Shown: positions 21,536-34,500 of the stretch, one piece after another
Layout of the letters: each line of letters starts with the position of its first letter
Numbering within the stretch: position 1 is the stretch's first letter
Assembly: GCA_021904315.1 (NCBI GenBank)
Contig: CM038914.1
Span: forward strand, 9,734,001-9,798,000
Direction of reading: 5' to 3'
Length of the DNA: 64,000 nt
Source of the DNA: Sphagnum magellanicum
Lineage: Eukaryota; Streptophyta; Sphagnopsida; Sphagnales; Sphagnaceae
Translations under genes and position numbers: made by a program
Notes under the pieces: model-generated
The model's database searches: none
Seen by the model: only the letters and a program-made list of their open reading frames with translations
What the model was told of the DNA's origin: nothing

Positions 21536-24492
21536 TTATTGAGGACAAAAGGCGTAAATGGTTTGTCCACCCGTTGTATTCTTGCCTACGGCATTCGCGT
21601 TCACACCTGATCCTATGTACCCACAACAGTCATCAACCGAGAATCCGCCGTACACGGATCCGACGGTGGGCGCAGACCACAACACGGACCCGGTGTCGGC
21701 ATCCAGCCCATACACTCCCCCGGGTGGCCCGGCAGACCCGACCAGAACCACGCCCTTGCTAATACTCACCGGTCCGTGAGCGTAATATCCACCGGGCACG
21801 GCTGTAGACCAAAGAATGTCGCCGGTGGAAGCGTTCATGGCTACCCAAGCTCCTCCGTTGGTGACCTCCGACGACGGCCGCAGCGTGAAGTTGAGGTTCT
21901 TGCTGTTCACGATGTTGGTGTAGATTCTGATCCCGTCTGTTGCTGATCCCCACGTAGCTCCTCCCGCAGACCCTCCTGGTCCCGCCGCCTTCAACAAAAA
22001 AAAAAAGCAGCCAATTTCATCAATCCATCAATCCGCAAGCAAGCAAGCAAGAGCAGCTGCATTACAGAATACTGTACACCTTTTGTCGATTGCATGATTC
22101 TTCGCATCATCATCTTCTTCTAGACTGGGCTTTCTTCCGGTGTTTTGAAACTTGGGTGATCAATTGTGATGTTGCTAGAACTGGAGATCGAGGTAACCCT
22201 AAAACCCTGAACCTTTACCAGTTGCTGGAGTTTGTGATGTTCCTCCAAACATGAGTGTGAGTTAGGACATCTTTCCATTCGGCTGCTCTATCACAGCAGC
22301 TTTTCTTTATGTTTTTTCAACCAGCTGTGCTCACAGTCACTTCTCTATTGGTCAAGCATTGAACAATTGTAGGAACTGTGAGAGATGGGAGCACAGGTTA
22401 AGAATTGACCAATTGCAGGAGCTCTTAGATCTGTGAGTAAAATTGTGATTCGTCATACGGTGACATTTGTCAAATTTTTCATGAAAACATGTATTCCCAG
22501 ATTTCCTAACATGATTAATTACATATTTTCAATGCAATTGCAGGTCTCCCGTGTAAAGCGACTATCCTGCAGCAACTAGAAATAAGGCCGGATGTCAATG
22601 ATTTTCTATTAGGCTGCTATCATCAAATCATACTGTGTGTAACTATAATCACAGCAGCCTAATGGAAAGAGACTCTAATTACAACACACTGTGTAACTGT
22701 GATCACGACAGCCTAATCGAAAGTCATTGACATTAGAGCAGCCTAATGGAAAGAGACCCTAAGTACCACACACTGTGTATAACTGTGATCATAGCAGCCT
22801 AATGAAAAGCCACTGACATCACAGGCATCCTAATTATGGAAAGAGATCCTACGAACAACACAATGTGTGTATCGTACTGCGATCCCAGCAACCAAATGGG
22901 AAGAGACCCTAAGTACGAGGAGATTGAGAAAAGCAGTGTAGTGAAAAGAGAATACGTACAGTGGCCCAAATCACGGACCCATTGAGTCGGTCAAGCATCC
23001 ACACCACACCACTCTTCTGACCGAGCGCCAAGACATCTCTTATGGTTTCTTCTCCATCTGCAGTCAGAGCCGGTATGGATAGCAACATTGGGCATTCTCC
23101 GAAGTCGTAATCGTTGCCGGCAAGCGGAGGACAATAGGGATGCGGAGTATGATGACAATCGTTCACATACACATCGAAACTTCCCAAATGAGTCGACCAC
23201 CTGATCTCCCCAGTGTCGAGATCTAAAGCCACCACGGATTCTTGCAAGTCGCCGGGTTTGAAGCAAGGGTCAGGGAGTACTGAGTTGTTGTGTTGGGCTT
23301 GGCACGCTGTGATCTCAGGCGGCACGGAGTAGTCGTTACCAGTGGCGATGTAGATCGTGTTGTGAGCTATGTCAATGGCAGGTGAGCTCCCCCAGACTGC
23401 AGCCCCGCTGTAGAACCCGACCTCTCCGTGGTTGTCAGGAACCATGTATTGTTTCCACAAGATGGTTCCGGTGTGAGCTTCCATCTTCAGAAAACTCCCC
23501 CGAAATGTGCAGCATTTGTTCGCATACTGCTGCTCCTCATTCGATGAAACACCAACAAAAAACGATCTGCAAATCACATAGAAAACACATGATGATTAAT
23601 TCTTGAGGTTTGCAGCACAAAGTCCCTTGCTTTAGCGAATTCTTCTTCTTTAGCTAGCGGCATATTTCTGGGCACTGACAAGAACCGATCGGATTCTGGT
23701 GGGGAGTTCACGCACCCGTTGTATGCGGTTCCGGACATGGTGATCTGGGCATAAGGGCTTTCTTCCACGATCTGCGTCCATGCCACAGAACCATTCCCAC
23801 GGAAAAGCGCAATGATGAGGCCGGGTGCATACACTCCAATGATAAGATATTCATCAGCGACTGTTGGGCTTGATCGGGAGAAAATCCCACTCCGACCCGT
23901 CGCCTCCGACACATTGGTAGTCCAGACAATGTATCCCGTAGCCGCATTCACGGCATAGACGTTTCCATCGGTCCAAGTCGGGAAGTAGATTGTCCCATCT
24001 GCAATTGCTGGGGTTGCTGTAATCTGGTTGCTGACGTTGAAGCTCCACTTCACGGCAAGCGATGAGATTGTCTCCTTACTGATAATGCTGCTAATAGGAG
24101 CTTCCCTTCGATTCGCGAGACCGCCCCCATGGTTCGGCCATGGAGCACTGATGGGGATTCCCTGGTCGTGCGAGTCAGATACACAAATCCGAACATCTCA
24201 GTTCCAATCGGCACGAGTTCATCACCTAAGAATCGTGAGATCCGACCAGAATTTTTTTCTTTTTTGTTCAGAAGCTGGATCAAAACCCAAAACCCAAAAC
24301 CTCCAGATGGGTAGTAGTAGTAGTAATAGTAGAGCTAGGTGGGATCTCGAGAATAGTTCAAGAGCATGAACTGGTGAGTACCTGTGCTGAATTGAGCGCA
24401 GTCGCAGCTGATGAAATCAGCACAAAAGCTAGAATTTCCGTGCAGCGCCTCACATCATGTATAGAATCCAGTGGCAGATGTCTCCTCCTCAT
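21536..24492 (-). CDS. Secreted polyvinyl-alcohol-dehydrogenase-like PQQ-repeat protein
   Basis: Four exons (24492-24382, 24161-23716, 23566-22960, 21988-21536) join in frame to 538 residues. Residues 1-32 look like a signal peptide, with a basic start and then LAFVLISSAATA. The mature part opens with PWPNHGGGLANRR, typical of the plant family. Beta-propeller repeats of the form A/L-x-x-x-x-G-x-x-x-W recur, for example AVNAATGYIVW, ALDLDTGEIRW, AMNASTGDILW and GLDADTGSVLW. Two adjacent-cysteine pairs, C204-C205 in CCTFRGS and C509-C510 in DDCCGY, recall the vicinal disulfide of bacterial quinoprotein dehydrogenases. By family it would oxidise an alcohol using PQQ outside the cytosol; the plant substrate is not known to me. 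Length is normal for the family. The exon 1-exon 2 acceptor at 24162-24163 is the least certain junction, chosen because it keeps the frame. Confidence 0.88.
22593..22920 (-). repeat. Tandem array within the third intron of the PQQ-repeat gene
   Basis: The word CAGCCTAAT followed by GGAAAGAGACYCTAA and then CACACTGTGTAACTGTGATCA recurs. Anchors lie at 22655, 22709, 22739, 22795, about 22824 and 22886, giving a composite unit of about 84 bp. The first segment (22593-22618) is an inverted copy of the GCAGCCTAAT...GTCATTGACAT block at about 22709-22732. It is intronic, between exons 3 and 4. Confidence 0.7.
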
Positions 24493-24758
24493 CACTTGAT
24501 GTTTCGATGGAGTCAGATGAATGCCCCAGCAGCAGCAGGTAGAGTGCCGACTGCCAAAGGGGAGTTCTAACTGACTGCAGGGTCCGATGCCTTCCGCTTA
24601 CATACGATCACAGAGCTCTCTAAATTCTCACTAAAGAATCATTCTCCACAACAGCTAGAAAAGCTTACAATTTACTGCTCCACGGTTGGAACCATTTGTC
24701 GCAAATCAGTGAGAAAAAATCCACTGCAACGAAAATTCTCCGACAATGTACCATCGCT

Positions 24759-24762
<4 letters not shown>

Positions 24763-24794
<32 letters not shown>
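24763..24794 (-). repeat. AG/CT microsatellite upstream of the PQQ-repeat gene
   Basis: Sixteen AG units on the plus strand read as CT on the gene strand, about 270 bp before the ATG. CT-rich leaders are common in plant 5' regions, so it may lie in the transcript leader or promoter. Confidence 0.7.
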
Positions 24795-24795
<1 letters not shown>

Positions 24796-24967
24796 ACAGT
24801 GGTGGCACTCTGGGCTCTGGAGCGTTGTTTTGGATTTGGGATAAAATAATAATAATAATAATAATTTGGCGACCCATGATGTACGACCAAAATGAAATGA
24901 AGTGTGGCTACGAAATTTGGCAAAATATACTTTCTGGACGTTATATGCTGTACTTTCATAGCTGTTC

Positions 24968-25031
24968 TATAGCCAAAATTGACTAAATCTCCTTGTGGAT
25001 GATCACCAGTGTGATGACACCACCACAAAAT
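24968..25031 (+). repeat. Dispersed GCCAAATTTGGC-type repeat, copy B
   Basis: TATAGCCAAAATTGACTAAATC is followed by TGTGGATGATCACCA and then ACCACCACAAAA. It lies about 0.48 kb upstream of the PQQ gene ATG, which reads leftwards. Confidence 0.6.
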
Positions 25032-25652
25032 TGAAAACAAGAAACACTAGTACAGGTTGGCATGTATGGTATTACCCAATTTTATTTTAATTTTAAAATT
25101 AAAAATTTTGTGATGTTGCTCAAGCGGCCATCATGATGTGTATGTATATTTAGTGTAATTTGGCAATATTCAAAAGATGAAAGTAGGAAATCTTAAGCAC
25201 CCTTTCATTCATATTGTAGGCAAAAATTTGAGGTGATTTTGGGCGATTTTTTCAGTATGAAATTTTTGTTTTTTGGCAAAACTTTTGGGGCAAAAAAAAG
25301 GGAATCTGTGACAGAATATTCCTTTTTTTTTTTTCACAACATGGCCAAAAAAATTTGCCCACCAAGAAAAATCACTACTAAGCTAGGCTAGGCTAGGCTA
25401 TTATGTTTACCAGTAGTCAATATGTTGTTTTGTTGGGTGTGATTGAGCAGCAAATCCAACAACACATCAATGCGTGCAGACGAGGAGATTTGACTTGGAG
25501 ACAAATTTAGGTGTTGAATTTTCCCTCACCATATGACGACGAGGACGACATTGGAGTTGGCAAAATTTTAAAGCTGCCAAATGCCAGAGCTGCTGCTTGT
25601 CACATACTTTTTTAAGAGTCCCTGCGTCTACTCCACTGCACACTAGATATGT
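25032..25652. other. Intergenic DNA, no gene seen
   Basis: AT-rich sequence with a short CTAGG tandem run near 25382-25400 and no coding similarity. Confidence 0.5.
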
Positions 25653-25953
25653 ATAGAGTTATCCGTAAAGCCAGGCGATTAGGAGACGGGAACGGCCAGT
25701 AGTAACCGCATAATAGGGCAGCAAACACACAACTGGGAATTAAAAACTTACAACAGGAAATAACTGGGACCCAAACTAGTTTTTCCACCAATTTTGGTGG
25801 TAAATTGAGTTTCATCCTGTGTTTCCTTTTTTCTGAGTGCCTCCACTGCTGCTACATATATTTTCACTGCTCCTACATGTACAACTACTATAATTATTCT
25901 CGAACCTTGTGCACTAAAATGCTGAGTTTCAGCATTTCATACCCAGATTTAAT
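25653..25953 (+). repeat. Dispersed repeat R2, copy 1
   Basis: It runs from TAGAGTTATCCGTAAAG through CATAATAGGGCAGCAAAC, AAACTAGTTTTTCCACCAAT and GAACCTTGTGCACTAAAATG. The same order occurs reverse-complemented at 62461-62766, with identity that looks near 75%. A partial third copy is at 61015-61156. It is probably a non-coding transposable element. Confidence 0.7.
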
Positions 25954-28304
25954 CAAACTTCCTTACTTTACAGATAACTCTATTGCTTTGGGGTGATGTG
26001 TTGGAGATGGAGGAAAATCTTAATATACTTCCTACTTACCATAGTACTTAGCTTAGTTTGGCAGGCAAGGTCTCTAACTAATTAATTAGTTAAAATAAAT
26101 AATTAAAATTAATTGATTAAATTAATTTTTCATTTGATAATTGATCTTCTTGGAAATTCATGTCTAAGTAATGATAGTAAAGTCATAAGTGACCATAAGG
26201 AGAGTGATAAATGACGCCCACTGACTATTTAGAGATCATTTGTTCAATCAAAATAAAATCCTCTCTATCTAAGTTACTACCCTAGTGGTTTAGAATAGTT
26301 ACCATGGATTAACTAATAACCAATGACTAACTACTCTAGAGTAAGGTTGCATGGCTAGGCGCTTGGGAGTTTAAATCCTAACACGGACCCCTAGTCCTCA
26401 TGTAGGTGAGGACGATAACCTACCTTGGTGGTTAGGGTTGAGGTTGTCACCAAAGTTATATAAATTTAAAGCACTTGCACAGGTGTCTCTTAATTTAAAC
26501 CACTAGATTAAGAATCATATGGCACGTCACAATAGTCATCATCCAGTTAACATCTACCAAATAAGATGCACCAGTTGATAGTCATAAATGACATCCAATG
26601 GCTCATTTAAGGGAGGATTGATTTTGTTAATGTGTGATTTAAAAAAATGTAAGAGATTGTGATTCAAAGTTCATCACTTCATATTGTCATTTTTCAAAAG
26701 TTTGATGGACAAACGAATAAGTATTTGTTGAAAATTTCAACAATTTCAAAAAATAATAATTAATGCCTAACTTGGCTGAAAAACTACAAAATAAATTCCA
26801 ATGACAAAACACTCAAACTTGGTGTGAGTAGGATCCTTTGTATGGTCCTCTACCTTGACAATTCTAAATGGATTAATGTTAAGATCATAGGAAGGATGAT
26901 GCAAAGGTGCTTTTTCAGATTTGTGTCTTTTCAAAACCTTTTTCTTTTCCAACACCATAGTAATAGATGATCAAATTGATGAGTTGATTTACATACCTTT
27001 TTCACTAATTTGCATCTCATTTTTCTTCAATTGAACCCCAACTCAATTACATTTGAATTCAATTTAAATCAATTGAATTTGAATTCAATTCAAATTGCAT
27101 GCAATGTCATTCAGTATTTCATTCAAAGGGAACTTAGTTTCCACAAAAACAACTCATTTTTTTCATTATTTCAGAATCACTAGTAGTGCATAATAGCACA
27201 AAACCCAAGAAATTAAGTTGGGGGGGTAATTATGTATCAATTATTATACTTTCTACTTGGTCAACCTTGATAACCTTATGGTAACCTTGAATTGGTATTA
27301 ACTTGACACAATGACCTGATAGCAGGGCCTTACCCTATACAAAATTGGGGACACACCCTTGGTTCTTGCTCCAGGTTCCCTTATTTTGGCAAAGTTCCCT
27401 TATTTTGGTCCTGGGGCTTTACCCTACATGTAGTCCTTTGGTTGTTGCTAGATACCTTGGCCTTCCCCAATTTTAGGGACAATATCCAAACCCCTAATGA
27501 CCTTCACATGAAAGGTCCCCTCTCCAAGCAAGGACCTTAGGATTTTATTTTTGGGGAAATATGGCCCAAAGCTGACATGTTTTGAAAGAATTCCTTTTTG
27601 AAATTATCATATGTAGACCATAGGTTGTTCTTGCATGGGGGTTTCAAAAACTTTTTACTTTTATTTTTCACATGTAGTCAAATTTGGCGAAATCCTCTTG
27701 TGTATTTGATTGTGAGTCCACCTACGTTACCAAATTGAAAAAAACAAAACCCTGCTCACAACTTCAAGGGAGAAGTGGAAAATGAAATTGAGAAAGAAAA
27801 TACGGTCTAAGTCCTTATGTTTTCATTGCAAAGGGCAAAAATATCAGTCATCAAATGCTTAATAGCAGATGTCATAATTCAGAAATGAGAATTGGGAGGT
27901 GGGTTCCTGGGGATTGGATGGGGTAGTATAAAGAGTAGGTTAGCCCCCTTGGAGTGGCGCCATGTTCTTGAAAAAGTGTTGCCCAAGGTGGTGCCAAGGA
28001 CCACTTATTTCAGGAACACCTTGCTTAGGCCCATTAACGAACGTAATGCACCAGCAGAATATATACAGAATATTTAATTTTTTCATGACACAAGGAGAAA
28101 AAGAGTGTCTGAAGGAGTGAGCATTTCATTTTCCAAAACATTATGACCTTGGTGAAGGAAAAGTTCCACTCTGTAATGTGCCCTCGAGGTTCATTATTCT
28201 GCCTTTATGCATCGGTGCCTCACACCCTTTTGCAATTCCTCTGCCCTCAATTCCAAGGGTATAACACCCTGACTCTGGGCCTTCCACTATAGGGGAAAAC
28301 CTGG

Positions 28305-28323
28305 CCAGTTTTTGCTAGTGTAT
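28305..28323 (-). mobile_element. Solitary CACTA-like terminus
   Basis: GGCCAGTTTTTGCTAGTG followed by TAT matches the right end of CACTA-like copy 1 (GGCCAATTTTTGCTAGTG, then TAT) at all but one position. No matching left end with a TAT flank was located nearby. Confidence 0.45.
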
Positions 28324-28414
28324 CCAGAGGACGCCTTCCAAACCGAAAAAAGTCTATTGGGGTTTTTATAAGCATAATGCTCGTGGAGATGGGCACTTCA
28401 TTTCCAGCTTTTTT

Positions 28415-28463
28415 CCTGTGATACTCAATGGGTATTTGTTAGGTACCCAATGGGTATCACAGG
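28415..28463. repeat. Short inverted repeat
   Basis: CCTGTGATACTCAATGGGTA and TACCCAATGGGTATCACAGG are inverted copies with two mismatches and a 9-bp loop. It lies about 90 bp after the solitary CACTA-like end. Confidence 0.6.
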
Positions 28464-30999
28464 AATGTATGTGTGTGTGATTTTGGATAATGCATTTTCA
28501 TGTGAGAGCATGCGTCTACCAATTTTGAGGGCTTGTTATTTTGGATGGTTTTGGAGCTCATGTTTTATGTTGGGTTTGTTGGAAATCAATTGACTAGCAA
28601 GTTGCTTTATCGCAAGTAAAACATACTTGTATGGGTCAGTGACTAAAATAGGTGTTAGAATCAAGACTCAAGAGAATGGTATTCCTAGCATTTGACTTTT
28701 GTATTATAATAATAATACTTGGGATTGTGGACAGGTCTAAAGGATAGATAGGTGTTGGCATCTTGATAAGAATAGTATCACATGTTGACAAAGAAAGTGT
28801 TGACATATGTTATTAACACATTGTCACAAACATTTGTGATGATGATGTTTATGAAGACTTGCCAAACTTTATTGCAATAAAAACAGCAAAACAAGGGGAA
28901 GAAGTAAAGGGGGAGAGTGGAAGGACAAAACCCTAGCGACATGTTGTCCAAGAGGATGCTAAAATTATTGCCTACTTAAATCGGAAAGAGATGTTTGACC
29001 ATATATATCAAAAGGAAGAGATTACAATTCAAAATGGGAGGATGGTTCACAAGTGTTAATGTTGGGAGGTGGCCAATCTTGTTACAATTGTTTCACATAG
29101 GATTGACCATGTTGTTATCTTTTGAATAAGATTATTGAGATTTGGACAAGGTGTGATGGTGTAATTGTTTTGAGATTATGACCTAAATCCAAACCAAACG
29201 AACTTTTTTTTATTGATAATGTGTTTGAAAGGAAAACCAAATGTGTAACTTGGAATTTGGAGGTGACAAAAGTATAGAAATCATCTGGTTGAATAGGGTG
29301 GGTGCCATTATCAACATGGGGGGCAAAGCCTCTTGGAGGAAAAAACATCATTCAAACAACAATCTAGAATCAAAGGATGAAACTACTAATCTCCAACTTT
29401 GTAAAGACAATATGGAAGCAATGGTCATAACAAAAATGAAGTTGACGCCATTGAAAGAAATGGGGAAAAATGTTGTTGATGAACTGAAGCCCGTCATGGA
29501 CCATTCAGGGACCATGGGTGTACAAGTTGACCATAAATTAAAAATAAAAATGAATAAAAAATAATGGAATGTGAAAATGTTGGAAAGGGAGGAAACAACA
29601 TATACATAATATGAGGTTGCATGAAATAATGAGTCAAAATCCCAAAGGCTATTTGGAAGTCTCCCTTCTTAAGGAATATGTGTGTGTGTGTGTTTGTTTT
29701 TAATTGTATTCAAACAAAAAGCTCATGGGTGAAATAGGCTATAAACAAAACAAAAAAAATGAAACATCAAAAATTAATTCCAAATTTTGCCTTGGCACAT
29801 CCTCACATTCTTTGACTTATTAATACTACTTTAATTCACCTACACAATGGCCAAATCACATGTTGATAAATTCTTCATTTGAAATCTCAATCCCAAATTA
29901 ATTCACTAACATAAAAAAATTTCTTTCACTTAAGCCAAAACAAACTCAATTTGATGCAAACTTCCCAATTGGTGTAAGGTTTATCACTTGGAATCCTTCG
30001 ACTTCATCTAGCAACCCAACCACAATCTACATTTAGACTATTATGAAAAGGATTACCAAATCCTCCTCAAAACCTTCCACCTATTTTAACACACCTATGT
30101 GCAAGGTGGCAGCTTACCACATTGTGAGTCAAATTCAGATTGGCATTCATGTTGTTCAATCAATGTCAACATGGGGCCAATGCCTTTTAAAGAGGTGAAA
30201 ATCATTCAACAAAATAATAATGTCATCATAAAATAATTGTACATTGAATGTTTCAACTTGAATGATGAAAGATAAAATATTTTTTCATTTTTTAAATCTT
30301 AAATTATAAGGTTAGTGAGTGGTTATAATTGTGTCAAATAAATCAAAAGAAAAAAAAAGGAACAAAAACAAGTGTAGAATGTAAAACCTATAAATTTTTG
30401 TTGCAATAGGCAATTATAACATGGGAAAAATGAAAATGAAAATGAAAACACACAAATATTGTCAAAATCATATCCAATTAGATGAGTTGGAGCTTTAATT
30501 TTGTGACCAAATATAAATTAAAAAATTTACTAACTATGAATTATGAATTAACAAATCATATATAAGAATGTAAAAAGATCCACATGGCTTGGTGAAAGTT
30601 ATTATTGTAGTACCTTTTCAAGTTTAACAATAATTAAATTATTTTTGAAATTTTCAAAAAAGAGTGTTGTTTATTTGAAATGCTAAAATTTAAAGAAATT
30701 ATTATGTTTGAATGCCAAAAAAATTGGAATTGGGCCAATTTTTTATGGTGGTTAAATTTATCACACAAGGACGAAAATATCATTGGGTGGGTCCACTAGA
30801 AATCACCTTGCCAAAATTATAGGAAAGTTGGACCCAATTTAAGAAATAAAATTTCATCTACTTATACATTGGTTTATTTGATTGGACTAAGTGGGTTATG
30901 TTTTCCCCACCTATGCACACACTCATGAAAAATAATGAACACACAATTAAAAACCTATAATATGCATTGGCATTTTGATTCTTGAACCATACCTAACTC

Positions 31000-31560
31000 C
31001 TTTCTTTTAAATGTTTTTACACTTTCACATTAGATTTTTTCTTGTTTATTTAATACATGCACAAGGGAATGATCCAAACTAATCATTAAAATAACACAAG
31101 ATGAAAATAGTTATCATTTGTGTTCTTGACATCAATGGCCCTTTAGGACTTCACAATCTTGACTTCAAAAATTCAAAACTAAATGAAAATTGATTCAATC
31201 AATTATTTTATTAAAAAAATCAAATAGGTGGCATTTGAAGTATTCTTTAAAATTAATATCCAAATAAATTTCCAAATAAATATATATTTTTTGTGTTTTT
31301 AACCAAAGAAATCCCTTGTGTTACATTCTTCAAACTTTTTTCTTATGCATTCATTTTCCACATCAAAACACATTTTTTTGTAAATATAATTATAGTTTTG
31401 AATTTTACGTGATTTGAGTAATATTTTGATAAATAATTTGGAATGAAAAACTTTCTTTATATGATTATGATGTTGTCCTAAAGTTGGATGGGTCTCAAAA
31501 ATTTGGGGTGTGATGCTCTTAGTGGGTCCACCCAAATATAAGTTTGCCCACAACCTAACA
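31000..31560 (+). repeat. Dispersed repeat, copy related to 12560-13150
   Basis: It shares ordered blocks with 12560-13150, such as GGCCCTTTAGGACTTCA and CTTAGTGGGTCCACCC. It is diverged and the family is unidentified. Confidence 0.4.
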
Positions 31561-34500
31561 TTATCTTTGTTGTGCATTCCTATGTTAGCACCTACCACCA
31601 TCACTATCACCACACATATAACACACAACATATAAATACTGTGAATGGTACACAAAATCCAACCAATTCAAGTGTTGGGCTTGGTTTCCTGTTTTCAATG
31701 TAAGTGAATGACCATTTTGAATCACCAAAAATGCAAAAATTAACATTGTGCAAAAAACACATAAAAATTTGCATACAATAGTAGAATGAATAAAAATCAT
31801 CAAAAGTGATTTGGAATCACACAACTTAGGATTATATCCAATCAACAAAATGTTTCAAACTTCATTCACATGTGAACTAATTTATAATAAAACCCATTTA
31901 ACTAAGGTAACCTAGTTTATCCCTAACTAATTGGGACCTAACCATAGAGTTAAGCTCACACACTTGACATCCTTCTTCATAATGATTAGGGTTTGAGGGT
32001 TGCAAATGTAATGTTTTACATATGTAGGCATGGGTAAAGTTGAAGAAGAGAATGTTTGAAGGGGAGTCACCAAAAAAAAAATGTTATAGAAGTAAAACTT
32101 GAAAAGAGAATGATGGAAGTCAAAACAAAAAAACAAGAGTTGAAAATGCAAGTTTCACAAGTGGAGGTAGTTAAATCCATTGTTAAAACCTAGAGGTGAA
32201 AAGAATAGTTAACCTTGAAGGAAGAACCAAAAGAAGAACAACAATGCCATGCACATGAAACAACATCAAGGGAGGGCAAATACAAAAGGTGGAAACTAAT
32301 TAAAAGTTTCTTGCTTCAAACAATCCAACATTGTAATGCAAATATCCAATAATTGACAAGATTTCTCTATCCTATAATTTGATGGAGCATCATTTTTCCT
32401 CACATTTGCAAAAAAGAATAAAATAAAAATAAAAATGTTCCAAAAGGTCTCATTTTGTTATATAGGTTTAAAATCCAAAGAAGTTACCTATATTTGTTGC
32501 CAAACTTTCATAAATGATTTTTTTTACCACCATAATGGATTTTGAAAATAAAATAATTATCATTTAATAGCTAGGTACATGAAAAGGTCCCATGGTAATA
32601 GGCCAACCTCACTATGACAATTTGAGTTTAAATTAATGACAAGTTTGGATCTTTTGAAACCTCGTAGAGATTCATTGTCAAAAGAATGTAATCACAATTC
32701 AAAAAGGGAAACCCTTGGGACCTTTGGCATCCTAGGTTTTGTTAACATAAATATTCAAAAAAAGAGTTTTTTTGGTAAACTAACAAACAATATTGTTTTT
32801 AATAGAAAAAAATTCTGAAATAGTTGTAACTTTTTCCTTTGCTTCAAATTCTAAATTTGCAAAAACTCATATGGAGGTTGAAAGGTCAATAAGTTCCATT
32901 TTGGTTGAAGTAATGACATTAATGGAACATCCACAAAGATAAAAATTTCATGTTTGGAAAGGAGGATCTTGGTGTACCATTGGGAGGTTTAAAGGGTGGA
33001 TGAAAAAATATATTTGCAATTTTTGCAAAACATATGGAATTGACATCACAAACAATGGAGGTGAAAAAATTGCACACTAAATGATACACATGGATCTAAT
33101 ATGATAAATACTATGGGCATATAATTTTCCCATGGAACTATTTATATGTGATAACAAACCATAAGAATAATTTGTAATTTCATAAATGAAATTATTCACC
33201 ACATCATAAATTACTTTTCATTCAAAGGAATACTTAAACTCTTTTTCTTTAATTGAGAGCAACTATGGTAAAACAAAGCAAAAAAATACTAATACACATA
33301 TGTATCTAGAAATTTCCATATGAAAAGAACAAAGTAGCATTGAAATGGGTGAAAATACAATAGAAAACCCATTTTGTCTCATCTATTACATTATAAACAT
33401 CTACTTTCAAAATATTATAAACAAATAAGTTTTGCAGGTAGACAAAAAAAATATTCTCATTTATTCGATACAAAATTCATACTTGCACATTCAACATTAT
33501 TTAATGAAATATACTTATACAAATTTAAGATATAAAGATCAAATTGTATGAACTCAAAACAAGACAATATAAAAAATTATACTTTCTATTTACTAGAACC
33601 TATTTTTATGTAATGTGAAATCTAAAAATAAATACACAATAATGAAGAACTATATTATTTTTCATCATTCAAGTAAAAACATTCTATGTACATTTTGTTA
33701 TGATGGGTTCATGTTATTTAAATTCAAGTAAGAAAATGAGGCAATAATTTTTTCCATTTTATTTTTCATAGACTAAATTCCTCTTTTATATGTTAACATA
33801 AAATCCAAATTCAAGATAAAAAATTTCTTGTTCATTTCAAAATTATTTGATTAATTTTTATATTTATGTAAATTTTGTGAGAATTCTAACAAGTTAAAAG
33901 ATCATTTATGTTTTCAATATGTGATCCTACAATGTTAAGAATTTATTAAGCATGAAGGCCAACAATGGGAATATTTCAAAGAGGATAAGCTTTTATGAAA
34001 CATCATAATAGCCAAGAAATGAAATTTTACATCTATTTGCATCAAGCTTTGTACAAAGATCTTTGATATATTAGAGTAAACAACATAACCAAAGATTAAA
34101 AAAAGACTAAGAAATGTGAGATGTTAATACCAATCTTGTAGAAAGTAAGACCATTAAAAAAGTGAATATGAGAACAATCAATTAGACCATAACATTTCTA
34201 GTATGAGACTTGAATAGTTTCAACCCAAAATGTGAAGTTAAAATCAATAATGTGGAAAATATTACAATATGCACATTATCAAGTACAAATATATGACATT
34301 CATTAACAACATTTTTTTCATGTGTATATAGGGTGCAAATAGATTATGTTTGATACCTTTGGTGAATAGATTACATTGAGATTTAGTGCCAATGTTTTTG
34401 CAATGCCATGATTATTGTGAATAATTTGAATAAGACAATACACTTAATGTGAAAGTAGCAAAATATTCTAAACTTGTCTTCAATGTATAAGATAAGGTAT

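Larger units (their letters stand above)
25954..30999. other. Gene-free repeat-rich region, first part
   Basis: No recognisable gene. A solo CACTA-like end (28305-28323) and a 20-bp-arm hairpin (28415-28463) are present. A degenerate form of the GCCAAATTTGGC repeat lies at 27674-27745. Short frames, including a 107-codon frame at 29241-29564, show no motif I recognise. Confidence 0.5.

Noticed and set aside
26340..26400. GAGTTTAAATCC as a second SINE or tRNA B box
   Set aside because: The A box-like word lies too close to it and no tRNA-like fold could be drawn.
27892..28077. 61-codon frame at the start of a slightly GC-richer patch
   Set aside because: No domain, no splice partners and no homologous neighbour could be recognised.
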